From assembly GCA_033765305.1 (NCBI GenBank), contig JANRID010000037.1:1-22737 (forward strand): DNA of 22,737 bases, in the 5' to 3' direction. Below, piece by piece: positions 7,379-16,207 of this stretch (positions are counted from its first letter, which is position 1; every line of letters starts with the position of its first letter). The position numbers and the translations under genes are program-made. The stretch is from RDXT01 sp033765305. GTDB taxonomy: Bacteria; Bacteroidota; Bacteroidia; J057. The notes beneath the pieces were generated by a model. The model worked only from the letters and a program-made list of their open reading frames with translations. It was not told where the DNA came from and searched no databases.

Positions 7379-10300
7379 ATGAGCAAAAACCTAACTACTA
7401 TTATTATGAGCGTTAGACACACTCTTCATCTATGCCGCAGGCTCCTGGCTGTCGTGCTGCTTACAGCCGCTTTCGGGAGCGCGTACGCGCAGATGGTTGT
7501 TACGGGACGCGTCACCTCGAGCCGCGAGGGAGAGCCGCTTTCCGGCGCCACTGTGCTGGTCAAGAACACCACCACCGGCGGTTTTACCGACGATGATGGC
7601 CGCTATTCGATCGAAGTTCCCAACGGCGAAGCAGTACTGGTCTTCTCCTACCTCGGGCATGACCGCCTCGAAGTAGCAGTAGGCGGCCGCCGCCAGATCG
7701 ATGTGGTGATGGCAGCCCAGGAATCTTCGATCGAGGAGATCGTCGTGACGGGCTACACCACCCAGCGGTCCAAGGAGGTCACCAGCGCTATCACCAGCGT
7801 GAAGGCCGAGGACTTCAACCGCGGCCTGGTCAACGACCCCGCACAGCTCGTGCAGGGCAAAGTGGCCGGCCTCTCGATCGCCCGTGCAGGCAGCGACCCC
7901 AACGCGGGCTTCGCCATCCGCCTCCGCGGCCTCTCCACCCTGGGCCAGAACGAGCAGCCGCTCGTGATTATCGACGGGGTGCCCAACGCCTCCCTCCAGA
8001 CGGTGGACCCCAACGACATCCAGTCCATCGACGTGCTGAAGGACGGCTCCGCTGCCGCTATCTACGGTACGCAGGCTGCCTCCGGTGTGATCATCATCAC
8101 CACCAAGAAGGGCCTGCCCGGCACCTCTACGGTCGAGTACTCCGGCCAGGTGACGGTGGACCAGATCGCCAAGCGCGTGCCCGTGATGGACGCTACGGAG
8201 TTCCTCGCCACGGCAGGTGCAAACCGCGCGGATGTGGACTTCGGCTCCAACACCGACTGGGTGGACGAAATCACCCGCAACGGGGTCTCCACGGTGCATA
8301 ACCTCTCGCTCTCCGGCGGCACCCGCAGCACCAGCTACCGCATCGCGGTCAACTGGCGCTCGGCTCAGGGCATCCTGCTCAATAGCGGCTTCAGCCAGCT
8401 CAACGGCCGGATCAACCTGACCCAAAAGGCGCTCAACGACCGCCTGACCATCTCCGTGAACCTCGCTTCCACCTCCCGCGAGTCGCAGTTCGGCATGCGC
8501 GACGCCCTCCGCTACGCTGTGTTCTACAACCCGACGGCGCCGGTGTACTTCCCCGAGAATAGCACCAGCCCGATCCGCGACAAGTACGACGGGTTCTTCC
8601 AGGCGGAAGGCTTCGACTACTTCAACCCCGTGTCGATCGTGATGCAGAACGAGAACGACGGCAAGCTGACCGACCTGCTCGGCTCGCTGCGCGGCGAACT
8701 CGAAATCATCGACGGCCTCAAGCTTGCGGCCTTCTACTCGCAGCAGCGCGAAACCGACGTGTTCAGCCGCTACTCGCAGAAGCGTTCCTACTACGGCGGC
8801 GGCTTCAACCGCAACGGTCTGGCCCGCCAGGCTACCGACACCCGGATCAACGAGCAGTTTGACGCTACGCTGAACTATACCCGCGACTTCGAAAGCCTGA
8901 ACCTCGACGTGCTGGCCGGCTACTCCTACCAGGACTTCACCTTCACGGGCTTCGGCGCAGAAGGCGGCGACTTCCTCTCCGACGCGCTGAGCTACAACAA
9001 CCTTGGCGCCGGCCGCGACTTTCTCGAAGGCCTGGGCTCGGTGTTCAGCTACAAGAGCACTGCTGCCCTGATCTCCTTCTTCGGTTCTGCCCGCGTGAAC
9101 ATCAAGGACACCTACTTCCTGATGGCCAGCCTCCGGAACGACGGCAGCTCCCGTTTCGGCGCCAACAACAAGCGCGCAAACTTCTACGGCGTGTCCGCAG
9201 GGGTGAACCTCGCCAACCTGGTGTCGCTGCCCAATGTGGATGAGCTGAAGCTGCGCGCAGGCTACGGAACCTCCGGCAACCTGCCCCGCGATTCCTACCT
9301 CTCCATCCTGCTCTTCGGGCCCAGCAGCAACTTCTTCTACAACGGGGAGTTCGTGCCCGCCTTCGCACCGACCCGCAACGCCAACCGCGACCTCCGCTGG
9401 GAGCGCAAAGGCGAATTCAACGTAGGCGCCGACTTCAGCCTGTTCAGCAACAAGCTGTTCGGTACGATCGACTACTACACCCGCACCACGACCGACCTGA
9501 TCTACGAAGTGCAAGTGCCGGTGCCCCCGAACCAGGCCAGCCGTACCCAGGCCAACCTCGAAGACGTTGCGCTGCGGAATTCCGGCATCGAAGTGTCGAT
9601 CGGCGCACGCCTCGGCAACGACGCCCTGCAGTGGGAGCCCCGCGTGGTGTTCGCTACCTACAAGACCATCCTGGACTCCCTGAGCGACATTCAGAATCCT
9701 GAATTCCGCTTCTTCAAGTCCGGCGGCCAGTTCCTCGACTTCAGCACCTCGCCCGGCGCACCCGGCCAGAACGACAACCCCACCATCCGCGTAGCGGCAG
9801 GCGAGGAAATCGGCCAGATCTGGGGCCCGCGCTTCATCGAAATCGGCGACGACGGCAACTTCGTGCTCGAAGACCTCGACGGCGACGGGATCGTGCTGGA
9901 TGCCAACGGCCTGCCGGATGCGGACGACAAGCAGATCATCGGCTGGGGCCTGCCCGACTTCTCCCTGGGCTTCAACAACAGCCTGACCTTCGGCGACTTC
10001 GACCTGAACTTCTTCCTCCGCGGCGACTTCGGCCACGACCTGGCCAACATGTACCGCAACTTCTACGAGTCGCTGGGCAACCGCGTGTCCCGCAAGCAGG
10101 ACAACACGGTGAAGACCGAGTACTATGACGAGGGTCTGACGGCCAAGCCCGTGTTCAACAGCTTCTACGTGGAAGACGCTTCCTACGTGGTGCTCGACAA
10201 CGGTGCCCTGGGCTACAACTTCACCCTCGGCGGCGAAAAAGGCGCCAAGGCCCGGGTCTTCGTGGCAGGCCAGAACCTGTTCATGATCACCAACTACAGC

Positions 10301-10456
10301 GGTGTGGATCCCTCGCCCCGCTACTCCGACCCCGGCGAAGCCGACAACGGTGCCCTGCCTCCGCTCGGCAACAACGTGCTGGCGCCCGGTCTCGACCGCC
10401 GCAGCACCTACTACCGTGCCCGCTCCTTCACCCTGGGGGTCAACCTGACGTTCTGA
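7379..10456 (+). CDS. SusC/RagA-type TonB-linked outer-membrane transporter
   Basis: This is a 1025-residue TonB-dependent importer of the SusC family. Residues 1 to about 37 are a signal peptide ending in AFGSAYA before QMVV. A start at Met10 (base 7406) would give a more compact signal peptide and cannot be excluded. Residues about 40-115 are the carboxypeptidase-D-like regulatory domain (VTGRVTSSREGEPLSGATV), followed by EEIVVTGYTT, a typical junction of SusC proteins. The plug domain includes PLVIIDGVPN and VLKDGSAAAIYGTQAASGV, then IIITTKKG. The rest is a 22-stranded barrel ending RSFTLGVNLTF, with an aromatic terminal residue as expected for barrel insertion. Asn, Phe, Tyr and Asp codons end almost always in C, more consistently than in neighbouring genes, which suggests high expression. 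It pairs with the SusD protein 66 bases downstream. Confidence 0.95.
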   Translation: MSKNLTTIIMSVRHTLHLCRRLLAVVLLTAAFGSAYAQMVVTGRVTSSREGEPLSGATVLVKNTTTGGFTDDDGRYSIEVPNGEAVLVFSYLGHDRLEVAVGGRRQIDVVMAAQESSIEEIVVTGYTTQRSKEVTSAITSVKAEDFNRGLVNDPAQLVQGKVAGLSIARAGSDPNAGFAIRLRGLSTLGQNEQPLVIIDGVPNASLQTVDPNDIQSIDVLKDGSAAAIYGTQAASGVIIITTKKGLPGTSTVEYSGQVTVDQIAKRVPVMDATEFLATAGANRADVDFGSNTDWVDEITRNGVSTVHNLSLSGGTRSTSYRIAVNWRSAQGILLNSGFSQLNGRINLTQKALNDRLTISVNLASTSRESQFGMRDALRYAVFYNPTAPVYFPENSTSPIRDKYDGFFQAEGFDYFNPVSIVMQNENDGKLTDLLGSLRGELEIIDGLKLAAFYSQQRETDVFSRYSQKRSYYGGGFNRNGLARQATDTRINEQFDATLNYTRDFESLNLDVLAGYSYQDFTFTGFGAEGGDFLSDALSYNNLGAGRDFLEGLGSVFSYKSTAALISFFGSARVNIKDTYFLMASLRNDGSSRFGANNKRANFYGVSAGVNLANLVSLPNVDELKLRAGYGTSGNLPRDSYLSILLFGPSSNFFYNGEFVPAFAPTRNANRDLRWERKGEFNVGADFSLFSNKLFGTIDYYTRTTTDLIYEVQVPVPPNQASRTQANLEDVALRNSGIEVSIGARLGNDALQWEPRVVFATYKTILDSLSDIQNPEFRFFKSGGQFLDFSTSPGAPGQNDNPTIRVAAGEEIGQIWGPRFIEIGDDGNFVLEDLDGDGIVLDANGLPDADDKQIIGWGLPDFSLGFNNSLTFGDFDLNFFLRGDFGHDLANMYRNFYESLGNRVSRKQDNTVKTEYYDEGLTAKPVFNSFYVEDASYVVLDNGALGYNFTLGGEKGAKARVFVAGQNLFMITNYSGVDPSPRYSDPGEADNGALPPLGNNVLAPGLDRRSTYYRARSFTLGVNLTF

Positions 10457-10498
10457 GCTCCGGCTTCGAACAAATTACAGAATTCATATGTTTTCGGA

Positions 10499-10520
10499 TA
10501 GCAAGCACTCAAGATTGCTA
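10499..10520 (+). repeat. Short inverted repeat just before the susD start
   Basis: TAGCAA and TTGCTA form a perfect 6-bp stem with a 10-base loop, ending two bases before the susD ATG. In mRNA it could affect translation initiation or the SusC:SusD ratio. The stem is short and weak, so significance is uncertain. Confidence 0.3.
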
Positions 10521-10522
10521 AG

Positions 10523-12082
10523 ATGAAAAAGAGGACCATTCTCGCATTATTTCTGCTGGTACTGGTGACGCCGCTGGCGAACCAGTCCTGTACGAACCTC
10601 GACGAAGAGGTGTTCGACCGCCTGACCGAGGAAAACTTCCCGCAGACGGAAGAGGAGTTCATCGCGGCCCTGGGCGCTGCCTACACGGGCCTGTACAGCT
10701 GGGGCAACCACGGCGGCTACTTCTCGATCCAGGAAGTATCGTCCGACGAAGTGGTGATCCCGCAGCGCGGTTCCGACTGGTTTGACGGCGGCATCTGGCT
10801 TCGCATGAAGCAGCACACGTTCAACCGGAACGAAAACTACTTCAACGGCGCTTGGACCTTCTGCTTCAGCGGTGTAGCTACCTGCAACCGCCTGATCGAA
10901 CTCTTCACCACGCTGGTGGAAGACGGCAAAGTGGAAGCCAGCTTCGCTGATCCCTTCATTGCCGAGCTGCGCACCATCCGTGCCCTGTACTACTTCTGGC
11001 TGCTGGATTCCTACGGCAAGGTGCCCATCGTGACCAAGTTTGCCGACGCGGAGCGGGAGCCTGCCTCCAACTCCCGCCAGGAAGTGTTCAACTTCGTGGA
11101 ATCCGAGCTGGCTGCCAGCGTGCCGCTGCTCGTCGACGCGAAGGACGGCTCCACCTATGCCCGTTTCAACCGTGCTGCCGGCCTCTTCCTGCAGGCTAAG
11201 CTGTACCTGAACGCACAGGTGTACACCGGCACGGCTAAAAACGCCGAAGCCCTCGCCGCTTGCGACGCCATCATCAACTCGGGCGACTACACCCTGGAGT
11301 CGAACTACTTCGACAACTTCAAGACCGAGAATGCCGGCTCCCGCGAGAACATCTTCGTGGTGCCCTACGATCAGGTCAACGCCCGTGGCTTCAACCTGCC
11401 GCAGATGACCCTGCACTACGGCAGCCAGTCGACCTTCAACCTGCAGCAGCAGCCCTGGAACGGGTATTGCACCATGCAGGAGTTCTACAACTCCTATGAA
11501 GATACCGACCTCCGCAAGAACGGTCCTACGGGCCGCGGCTACGGCAACTTCATCGCAGGCCCGCAGTTTACGGCTGACGGCGCTACCCGCATCCTCGACG
11601 CCAACGCAGAAGCCGCCGACCCCGACGGCCAGCCGCTGACCTTCACCCCGGAGATCAACGAACTGGCGCCCGGCGCCCTGCGCCAGGCCGGTGCCCGTAT
11701 CGGCAAGTTTGAGTTCGCCGTCGGCGCTACGCCCGACCTCGACAACGACTTCCCGCTCATGCGGTATGCCGACGTGCTGCTCATGAAGGCTGAAGCCCTC
11801 ATGCGCCTCGGCCGTGCAGGCGAAGGTCTGCCGATCGTGAACCAGATCCGCGCCCGTGCCGGTGTCGCCGACTTCACCGAACTGAACGAGACCAACCTCC
11901 TCGCAGAGCGCGGCCGCGAAATGTTCTACGAAGGCTGGCGCCGTCAGGACCTGATCCGCTTCGGCAAGTTCAACGATCCCTGGGATTTCAAAGGCGCCTC
12001 GGAGCCCTTCCGCACGGTGTTCCCGATCCCCCAGGATCAGATCAACGCCAACCCGAAACTGGAGCAGAACCCCGGATACTGA
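10523..12082 (+). CDS. SusD/RagB-family substrate-binding lipoprotein
   Basis: This is a 519-residue surface lipoprotein that acts as the lid of the SusC transporter and captures glycan. The N-terminus MKKRTILALFLLVLVTPLAN ends in a lipobox with Cys23, followed by TNLDEE, an acidic stretch close to the Cys of the kind linked to surface export of Bacteroidota lipoproteins. Helical repeat landmarks include LYYFWLLDSYGKVPIV, RAAGLFLQAKLYLNA, ENIFVVPYD, MRYADVLLMKAEALMR and REMFYEGWRRQDLIRFGKF. The C-terminus IPQDQINANPKLEQNPGY is the classic SusD ending. No SusE or SusF gene follows; instead an uncharacterised lipoprotein and two propeller lipoproteins occupy those positions. Confidence 0.95.
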   Translation: MKKRTILALFLLVLVTPLANQSCTNLDEEVFDRLTEENFPQTEEEFIAALGAAYTGLYSWGNHGGYFSIQEVSSDEVVIPQRGSDWFDGGIWLRMKQHTFNRNENYFNGAWTFCFSGVATCNRLIELFTTLVEDGKVEASFADPFIAELRTIRALYYFWLLDSYGKVPIVTKFADAEREPASNSRQEVFNFVESELAASVPLLVDAKDGSTYARFNRAAGLFLQAKLYLNAQVYTGTAKNAEALAACDAIINSGDYTLESNYFDNFKTENAGSRENIFVVPYDQVNARGFNLPQMTLHYGSQSTFNLQQQPWNGYCTMQEFYNSYEDTDLRKNGPTGRGYGNFIAGPQFTADGATRILDANAEAADPDGQPLTFTPEINELAPGALRQAGARIGKFEFAVGATPDLDNDFPLMRYADVLLMKAEALMRLGRAGEGLPIVNQIRARAGVADFTELNETNLLAERGREMFYEGWRRQDLIRFGKFNDPWDFKGASEPFRTVFPIPQDQINANPKLEQNPGY

Positions 12083-12113
12083 TCCGCGGGTGAGCATGTG
12101 AAATCAGGCAGAT

Positions 12114-12143
12114 TGCCGGCGCTGGTCTTGGCTGGCGCCGGCA
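12114..12143 (+). terminator. Hairpin after susD (attenuator or terminator)
   Basis: TGCCGGCGC and GCGCCGGCA are a perfect 9-bp GC-rich stem (12114-12122, 12135-12143) with a 12-base loop, starting 31 bases after the susD stop. Only a short T run (ATTTG) follows, so it is a weak intrinsic terminator at best. It could reduce read-through into the lipoprotein genes or stabilise the 3' end of the susCD message. Confidence 0.5.
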
Positions 12144-12152
12144 TTTGCCTGC

Positions 12153-12185
12153 TATATAATAGAGGAATGCGCTGTGCACACAGCG
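12153..12185 (+). promoter_or_regulatory. TATAAT box followed by a palindrome upstream of the lipoprotein operon
   Basis: TATATAAT (TATAAT at 12155-12160) is a sigma70-like -10 sequence in an otherwise GC-rich gap. Ten bases on is CGCTGTGCACACAGCG (12170-12185), two perfect 7-base arms around CA. The layout resembles a promoter with an operator at the transcription start, or a 5' stabilising hairpin. No clear -33/-35 element is present, so the promoter call is tentative. Confidence 0.35.
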
Positions 12186-12231
12186 GGATGCCTTCCCGCA
12201 TGGAGAGATACCGAGATCAAGGGAATTGAAT

Positions 12232-12825
12232 ATGATGTACCGTTGGATGCTGGGCATCCTGCTGCTGGCCGCTGCGCTGGGCGCCTGCCGTCAGCAAGAT
12301 ACCTACCACCGGACCGTAGCCCGCGAGCTGGCCACCGGAGTCCGGAACGACAGCCTGTTTATGGGCATCTATCTGGGAATGAGCTCGAAGGATTTCTTTA
12401 CCCATTGCTGGGAGCTGAACAAGCAGCACATCGTGACCAATGGCCTGGGCAACAACACGGTCATGTACGAAATGCCGACCCAGTTCGGCCAGCCGGCGGA
12501 GATGAACTTCTATCCGGAGTTCTTCGAGGAGCGCGTCTACCGCATGCCGGTGCGCTTCCACTACCGCGCCTGGGCGCCCTGGAACCGGGAACTGTACTCC
12601 GACAGCCTGCAGCCCAAGGTCATCCGCCTGATGGAGCAGTGGTACGGGCCGGGGTTTTTTGAAATGAAAGACCCGGAGCGACCCGACCGGCCCTTGCAGA
12701 TCAAAATCGACGGCAACCGCCAGATTACCGTCTTCTGCTCCGACGAGCAGTATGTCAATGTGAATTTCACCGATCTGATCGCCGAGCGCCAGCGGCGGCA
12801 GACCCAACAAGCAGCAAACCGATGA
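12232..12825 (+). CDS. Uncharacterised Bacteroidota lipoprotein
   Basis: From the ATG at 12232 the protein is 197 residues. A TTG two codons upstream is less likely, and an ATG at 12235 is also possible. AAGGGAA just before the start is one of the few Shine-Dalgarno-like sequences here. The signal peptide MMYRWMLGILLLAAA ends in a lipobox LGAC with Cys19. The mature part has NDSLFMGIYLGMSSKDFFTH, MPVRFHYRAWAPWN, LMEQWYGPGFFEM and KIDGNRQITVFCSDEQYVNV. I recognise this as a family seen beside SusCD and FG-GAP genes in this phylum, but know of no assigned function. The stop overlaps the next start (ATGA), which supports translational coupling with the propeller lipoprotein. Confidence 0.8.
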   Translation: MMYRWMLGILLLAAALGACRQQDTYHRTVARELATGVRNDSLFMGIYLGMSSKDFFTHCWELNKQHIVTNGLGNNTVMYEMPTQFGQPAEMNFYPEFFEERVYRMPVRFHYRAWAPWNRELYSDSLQPKVIRLMEQWYGPGFFEMKDPERPDRPLQIKIDGNRQITVFCSDEQYVNVNFTDLIAERQRRQTQQAANR

Positions 12826-15800
12826 GGCGATACGCGATATGGGGACTGCTGGCCGGCATGGCCGCCGGCCTGGCCGGGTGCGGAAGCCGCCAGGACATTC
12901 CGGCCGGCGAAACCCTCTTTACTCCGCTGCCGGCGGAGTACACTGGCATCGGATTTGTCAATCAGCTTTCCTACGACAAGGAATTCAACGTCTATACCTA
13001 CCGCAACTTCTACAACGGGGGCGGGGTAGGCCTGGGCGACATCAATAACGACGGCCTGGTGGATGTGTATTTCTGCGGAAATATGGTTCCCAGCCGCCTG
13101 TACCTGAACAAGGGCAATTTTCAGTTCGAAGACATCACGGACCAGGCAGGCGTAGCCTGCGAAGGCTCCTGGGCCACCGGCGCCAGCTTTGCCGACATCA
13201 ACGGAGACGGCCTGGTGGATCTTTACGTCTGCAAGTCCGGCAAGCCCGAAGGCCGCCGCCGCTTCAACGAACTGTTCATCAACAATGGCGACCTGACCTT
13301 TACCGAGCAGTCCGAAGCCTATGGGCTGAACGACAAGGGTTTTTCCACCCATGCCGCCTTTTTCGACTACGACAAGGACGGCGACCTCGACTGCTACCTG
13401 CTCAACAATTCCTTCCGGCCTATTGGCGGCTTCGATCTGCGGAAAAATCAGCGCAACGAGCGCGACTCGCTCGGCGGAAACAAACTCTACCGCAATGACG
13501 GCCAACGCTTTACCGATGTGAGCGAGGAAGCCGGCATCTACGGCAGCGTCATCGGCTTCGGGCTGGGCGTGACCATCGGCGATGTGAACCGCGACGGCTG
13601 GCAGGATATGTATGTATCCAACGACTTCTTCGAGCGCGATTACCTGTACCTCAACAACCAGGACGGCACCTTCACCGAGTCGCTCGAAACCGCCATGCGG
13701 GAGATCAGCGCCGCCTCCATGGGCGCCGATATGGCCGATATCAACAACGACGGCTATCCCGAAGTCTTCGTGACCGACATGCTGCCGCAGAACGATGCGC
13801 GCATGAAGACCAAGACGACCTTCGAGGACTGGAACAAGTACCAGCTCAACCTGCGCACGGGCTACTACCACCAGTTTACCCGAAACGTATTCCAGCTCAA
13901 CAACGGCCCCATCGATACGGCAGGCAATGTGGTTTTCAGCGAAATCGGGCGCATGGCCGGGGTCTTCGGCACCGACTGGAGCTGGGGGGCGCTGATCATG
14001 GACCTGGACAACGACGGCCTCAAGGATCTCTTCGTTGCCAACGGCATTTATCAGGACCTCACCGATCAGGATTTTCTCAACTACGCCTCCGATCCGCGCT
14101 TCGTGCAGTCGGTGGTGAGCCGGGACCGCAAGGTGGATTTCCGCAAGCTGATCGAGATCATCCCCAGCGTGCGGATCCCCAACTATGCCTTCCGCAACAA
14201 CGGCGACCTGACGTTTACGGATATGGCGGCAGCCTGGGGCCTGGGCGAACCCAGCCACTCCAACGGCACCGTGTACGGCGACCTCGACAACGACGGCGAC
14301 CTCGATCTGCTGGTGAGCAACGTCAACATGCCGCCTTTCGTGTACCGCAACGAAGCCCGCAGCAAGCTGCCCGATCACCATTACCTGCAGTTCAGCCTCG
14401 CCGGCGAGGGCAAAAACACCCAGGCCATCGGCACCCAGATCGAGATCCGGCACCAGGGCCAGGTGTTCTACACCGAGCAGATGCCGATGCGCGGCTTTCA
14501 GTCCACCATGGACCACCGCCCGATCATCGGCCTGGGCAATATCCGGACGGTGGATACCGTGCTGCTGCGCTGGCCCGACCTCCGGCAGACTGTTCTTACG
14601 CAGGTGCCTGCGGATCAGATGCTTGCGCTTTCCTGGAAGGATGCCGTCCCGGCGCCGCCGCCGGCCATCCGCCTGCCGGAGCAGACTTGGCTCACAGCCC
14701 TGGCCGACAGCACGCTTATTCCGTTCCGGCATCGGGAGAACGAATTCAAGGACTTCGACCGCGACCGCCTGCTCTATCACATGCTCTCCTCCGAGGGCCC
14801 CCGCATGTGCAGCGGCGATGTCAATGGCGACGGCCTCACGGATCTGTACATCGGCAATGCCAAAGACTCCCCCGGCAGCCTGCTCCTGCAGCGGCCCGGC
14901 GGGCGCTTCGAGCCCTCAGCCCAGCCTGTCTTTGCGGCCGATCAGGTGTCGGAGGACATCGACTGCCTCTTCTTCGATGCGGACCGCGACGGCGACCTCG
15001 ACCTGCTGGTAGCCAGCGGAGGCAGCGAGCTGCCGTCGAGTTCGTCGGGCCTGCTCGACCGCCTGTACCTCAACGACGGGCGGGGCAATTTCACCAAATC
15101 GCAGTCCTTCCTCCTCAGCGGCAAGTTTGAAAGCACATCGGCGCTGGCCGTAGCCGACTACGACCGGGACGGCGATCTGGATATTTTTGCGGGCTCCCGC
15201 CTCGTGCCGTTTGCCTACGGCCAGCCGGCCAGCGGATTCATCCTGCAGAACGACGGGCGGGGCAATTTCCGCGATGTGACGGACGAAGCGGCGCCGGTGC
15301 TCAAAGAAATCGGCATGATCACCGATGCCCTCTGGCTCGACCTGGACCGCGACCAGGACCCGGATCTGGTATTGTGCGGCGAATATATGCCCATTACCGT
15401 GCTGATCAATGAAGGCGGCAAGCTCAGCGACCAGACCGAGGCCTGGGGGCTCAAAGGCTCCAACGGCTTCTGGCAGACGCTCGAAGCCGCCGATCTCGAC
15501 GGCGACGGCGATCTGGATCTGGTGGCCGGCAACCACGGCCTCAACTCCCGCTTCAAAGCCGATGCGCAGCATCCGGTTTGCATGCACGTGAGCGATTTCG
15601 ACCGCAATGGCACCCAGGAGCACATCATCTGTGTCTATGAAGGCGAAAAATCATACCCGCTGGCGCTGCGCCACGACCTGGTGATGCAAATGCCGGCCCT
15701 GAAGCGCAAGTACCTCAAGTACGAAAACTATCAGAACCAGACCATCGAGGACATCTTCACGCCGGAAGAGCGTGCGGGCATGCGCACGTGGTATGCCTAT

Positions 15801-16175
15801 GAGCTGCGGTCCTCGCTGCTGCTCAACGAAGGCGGGCGATTTGCGCGGAAGCCGCTGCCGCAGGCGGCGCAGCTTTCGCCGGTGTATGCGGCGCTGGCCG
15901 AAGACCTGGACGGCGACGGACGCCCCGATCTCGTGCTGGGCGGGAATTTTTTCCGCGCAAAGCCGGAAGTCGGCGGACACTTCGCTTCGTATGGGCTGGT
16001 GCTCAAGGGATTGGGTCAGGGCGAGTTTCAGCCCGTCCGCATGCAGGAGGCCGGCATGGCCCTCACCGGCGAGGTGCGGGATCTGGGGCTGGTCCGGGTC
16101 GGGAAGGTTTCCTGGCTCGTGGCGGTGCGGAACGACGCGCCAGTTCAGGTGTATGAGCTAAACCGGCAACGATAA
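12822..16175 (+). CDS. FG-GAP/VCBS repeat lipoprotein with ASPIC/UnbV domain (first copy)
   Basis: This is a 1117-residue lipoprotein (signal MRRYAIWGLLAGMAAGLAGC, Cys20). Residues about 50-510 and 640-1110 are two beta-propeller regions built of FG-GAP/VCBS blades. I count about thirteen calcium-binding DxDxDGxxD loops, for example DINNDGLVD, DINGDGLVD, DYDKDGDLD, DLDNDGDLD, DVNGDGLTD and DLDGDGRPD. Between them, residues about 521-593 (AIGTQIEIRHQGQ to TVLLRWPDLRQTVL) form an ASPIC/UnbV domain as in CRTAC1-family proteins. The likely location is the outer surface or periplasmic face of the outer membrane. Calcium-stabilised propellers of this kind usually bind proteins or glycans; no catalytic site is evident. 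It is coupled to the upstream lipoprotein and followed 32 bases later by a paralogue. Confidence 0.88.
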   Translation: MRRYAIWGLLAGMAAGLAGCGSRQDIPAGETLFTPLPAEYTGIGFVNQLSYDKEFNVYTYRNFYNGGGVGLGDINNDGLVDVYFCGNMVPSRLYLNKGNFQFEDITDQAGVACEGSWATGASFADINGDGLVDLYVCKSGKPEGRRRFNELFINNGDLTFTEQSEAYGLNDKGFSTHAAFFDYDKDGDLDCYLLNNSFRPIGGFDLRKNQRNERDSLGGNKLYRNDGQRFTDVSEEAGIYGSVIGFGLGVTIGDVNRDGWQDMYVSNDFFERDYLYLNNQDGTFTESLETAMREISAASMGADMADINNDGYPEVFVTDMLPQNDARMKTKTTFEDWNKYQLNLRTGYYHQFTRNVFQLNNGPIDTAGNVVFSEIGRMAGVFGTDWSWGALIMDLDNDGLKDLFVANGIYQDLTDQDFLNYASDPRFVQSVVSRDRKVDFRKLIEIIPSVRIPNYAFRNNGDLTFTDMAAAWGLGEPSHSNGTVYGDLDNDGDLDLLVSNVNMPPFVYRNEARSKLPDHHYLQFSLAGEGKNTQAIGTQIEIRHQGQVFYTEQMPMRGFQSTMDHRPIIGLGNIRTVDTVLLRWPDLRQTVLTQVPADQMLALSWKDAVPAPPPAIRLPEQTWLTALADSTLIPFRHRENEFKDFDRDRLLYHMLSSEGPRMCSGDVNGDGLTDLYIGNAKDSPGSLLLQRPGGRFEPSAQPVFAADQVSEDIDCLFFDADRDGDLDLLVASGGSELPSSSSGLLDRLYLNDGRGNFTKSQSFLLSGKFESTSALAVADYDRDGDLDIFAGSRLVPFAYGQPASGFILQNDGRGNFRDVTDEAAPVLKEIGMITDALWLDLDRDQDPDLVLCGEYMPITVLINEGGKLSDQTEAWGLKGSNGFWQTLEAADLDGDGDLDLVAGNHGLNSRFKADAQHPVCMHVSDFDRNGTQEHIICVYEGEKSYPLALRHDLVMQMPALKRKYLKYENYQNQTIEDIFTPEERAGMRTWYAYELRSSLLLNEGGRFARKPLPQAAQLSPVYAALAEDLDGDGRPDLVLGGNFFRAKPEVGGHFASYGLVLKGLGQGEFQPVRMQEAGMALTGEVRDLGLVRVGKVSWLVAVRNDAPVQVYELNRQR

Positions 16176-16201
16176 GCCTGCCGGCAAAGCGTTTCCGGTT
16201 T
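16160..16201 (+). repeat. Inverted repeat spanning the end of the first ASPIC/UnbV gene
   Basis: Arms 16160-16171 (AAACCGGCAACG) and 16190-16201 (CGTTTCCGGTTT) pair in 11 of 12 positions around an 18-base loop that contains the TAA stop. There is no T-run after it, so an mRNA-stabilising or processing structure, or weak attenuation between the two paralogues, is more likely than an intrinsic terminator. Confidence 0.45.
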
Positions 16202-16207
16202 CTGAGT

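Noticed and set aside
7430..10036. Minus-strand open frame of 868 codons opposite susC
   Set aside because: Strong C-ending codon use in susC removes stops on the opposite strand. The translation is low-complexity Val/Ala/Glu/Gly without family features.
10547..12097. Minus-strand open frame of 516 codons opposite susD
   Set aside because: Same codon-bias effect; the plus-strand protein is an unmistakable SusD.
12561..14780. Minus-strand open frame of 739 codons across the lipoprotein and first propeller gene
   Set aside because: It crosses two coupled plus-strand genes and its sequence is an image of Asp-rich calcium loops read backwards.
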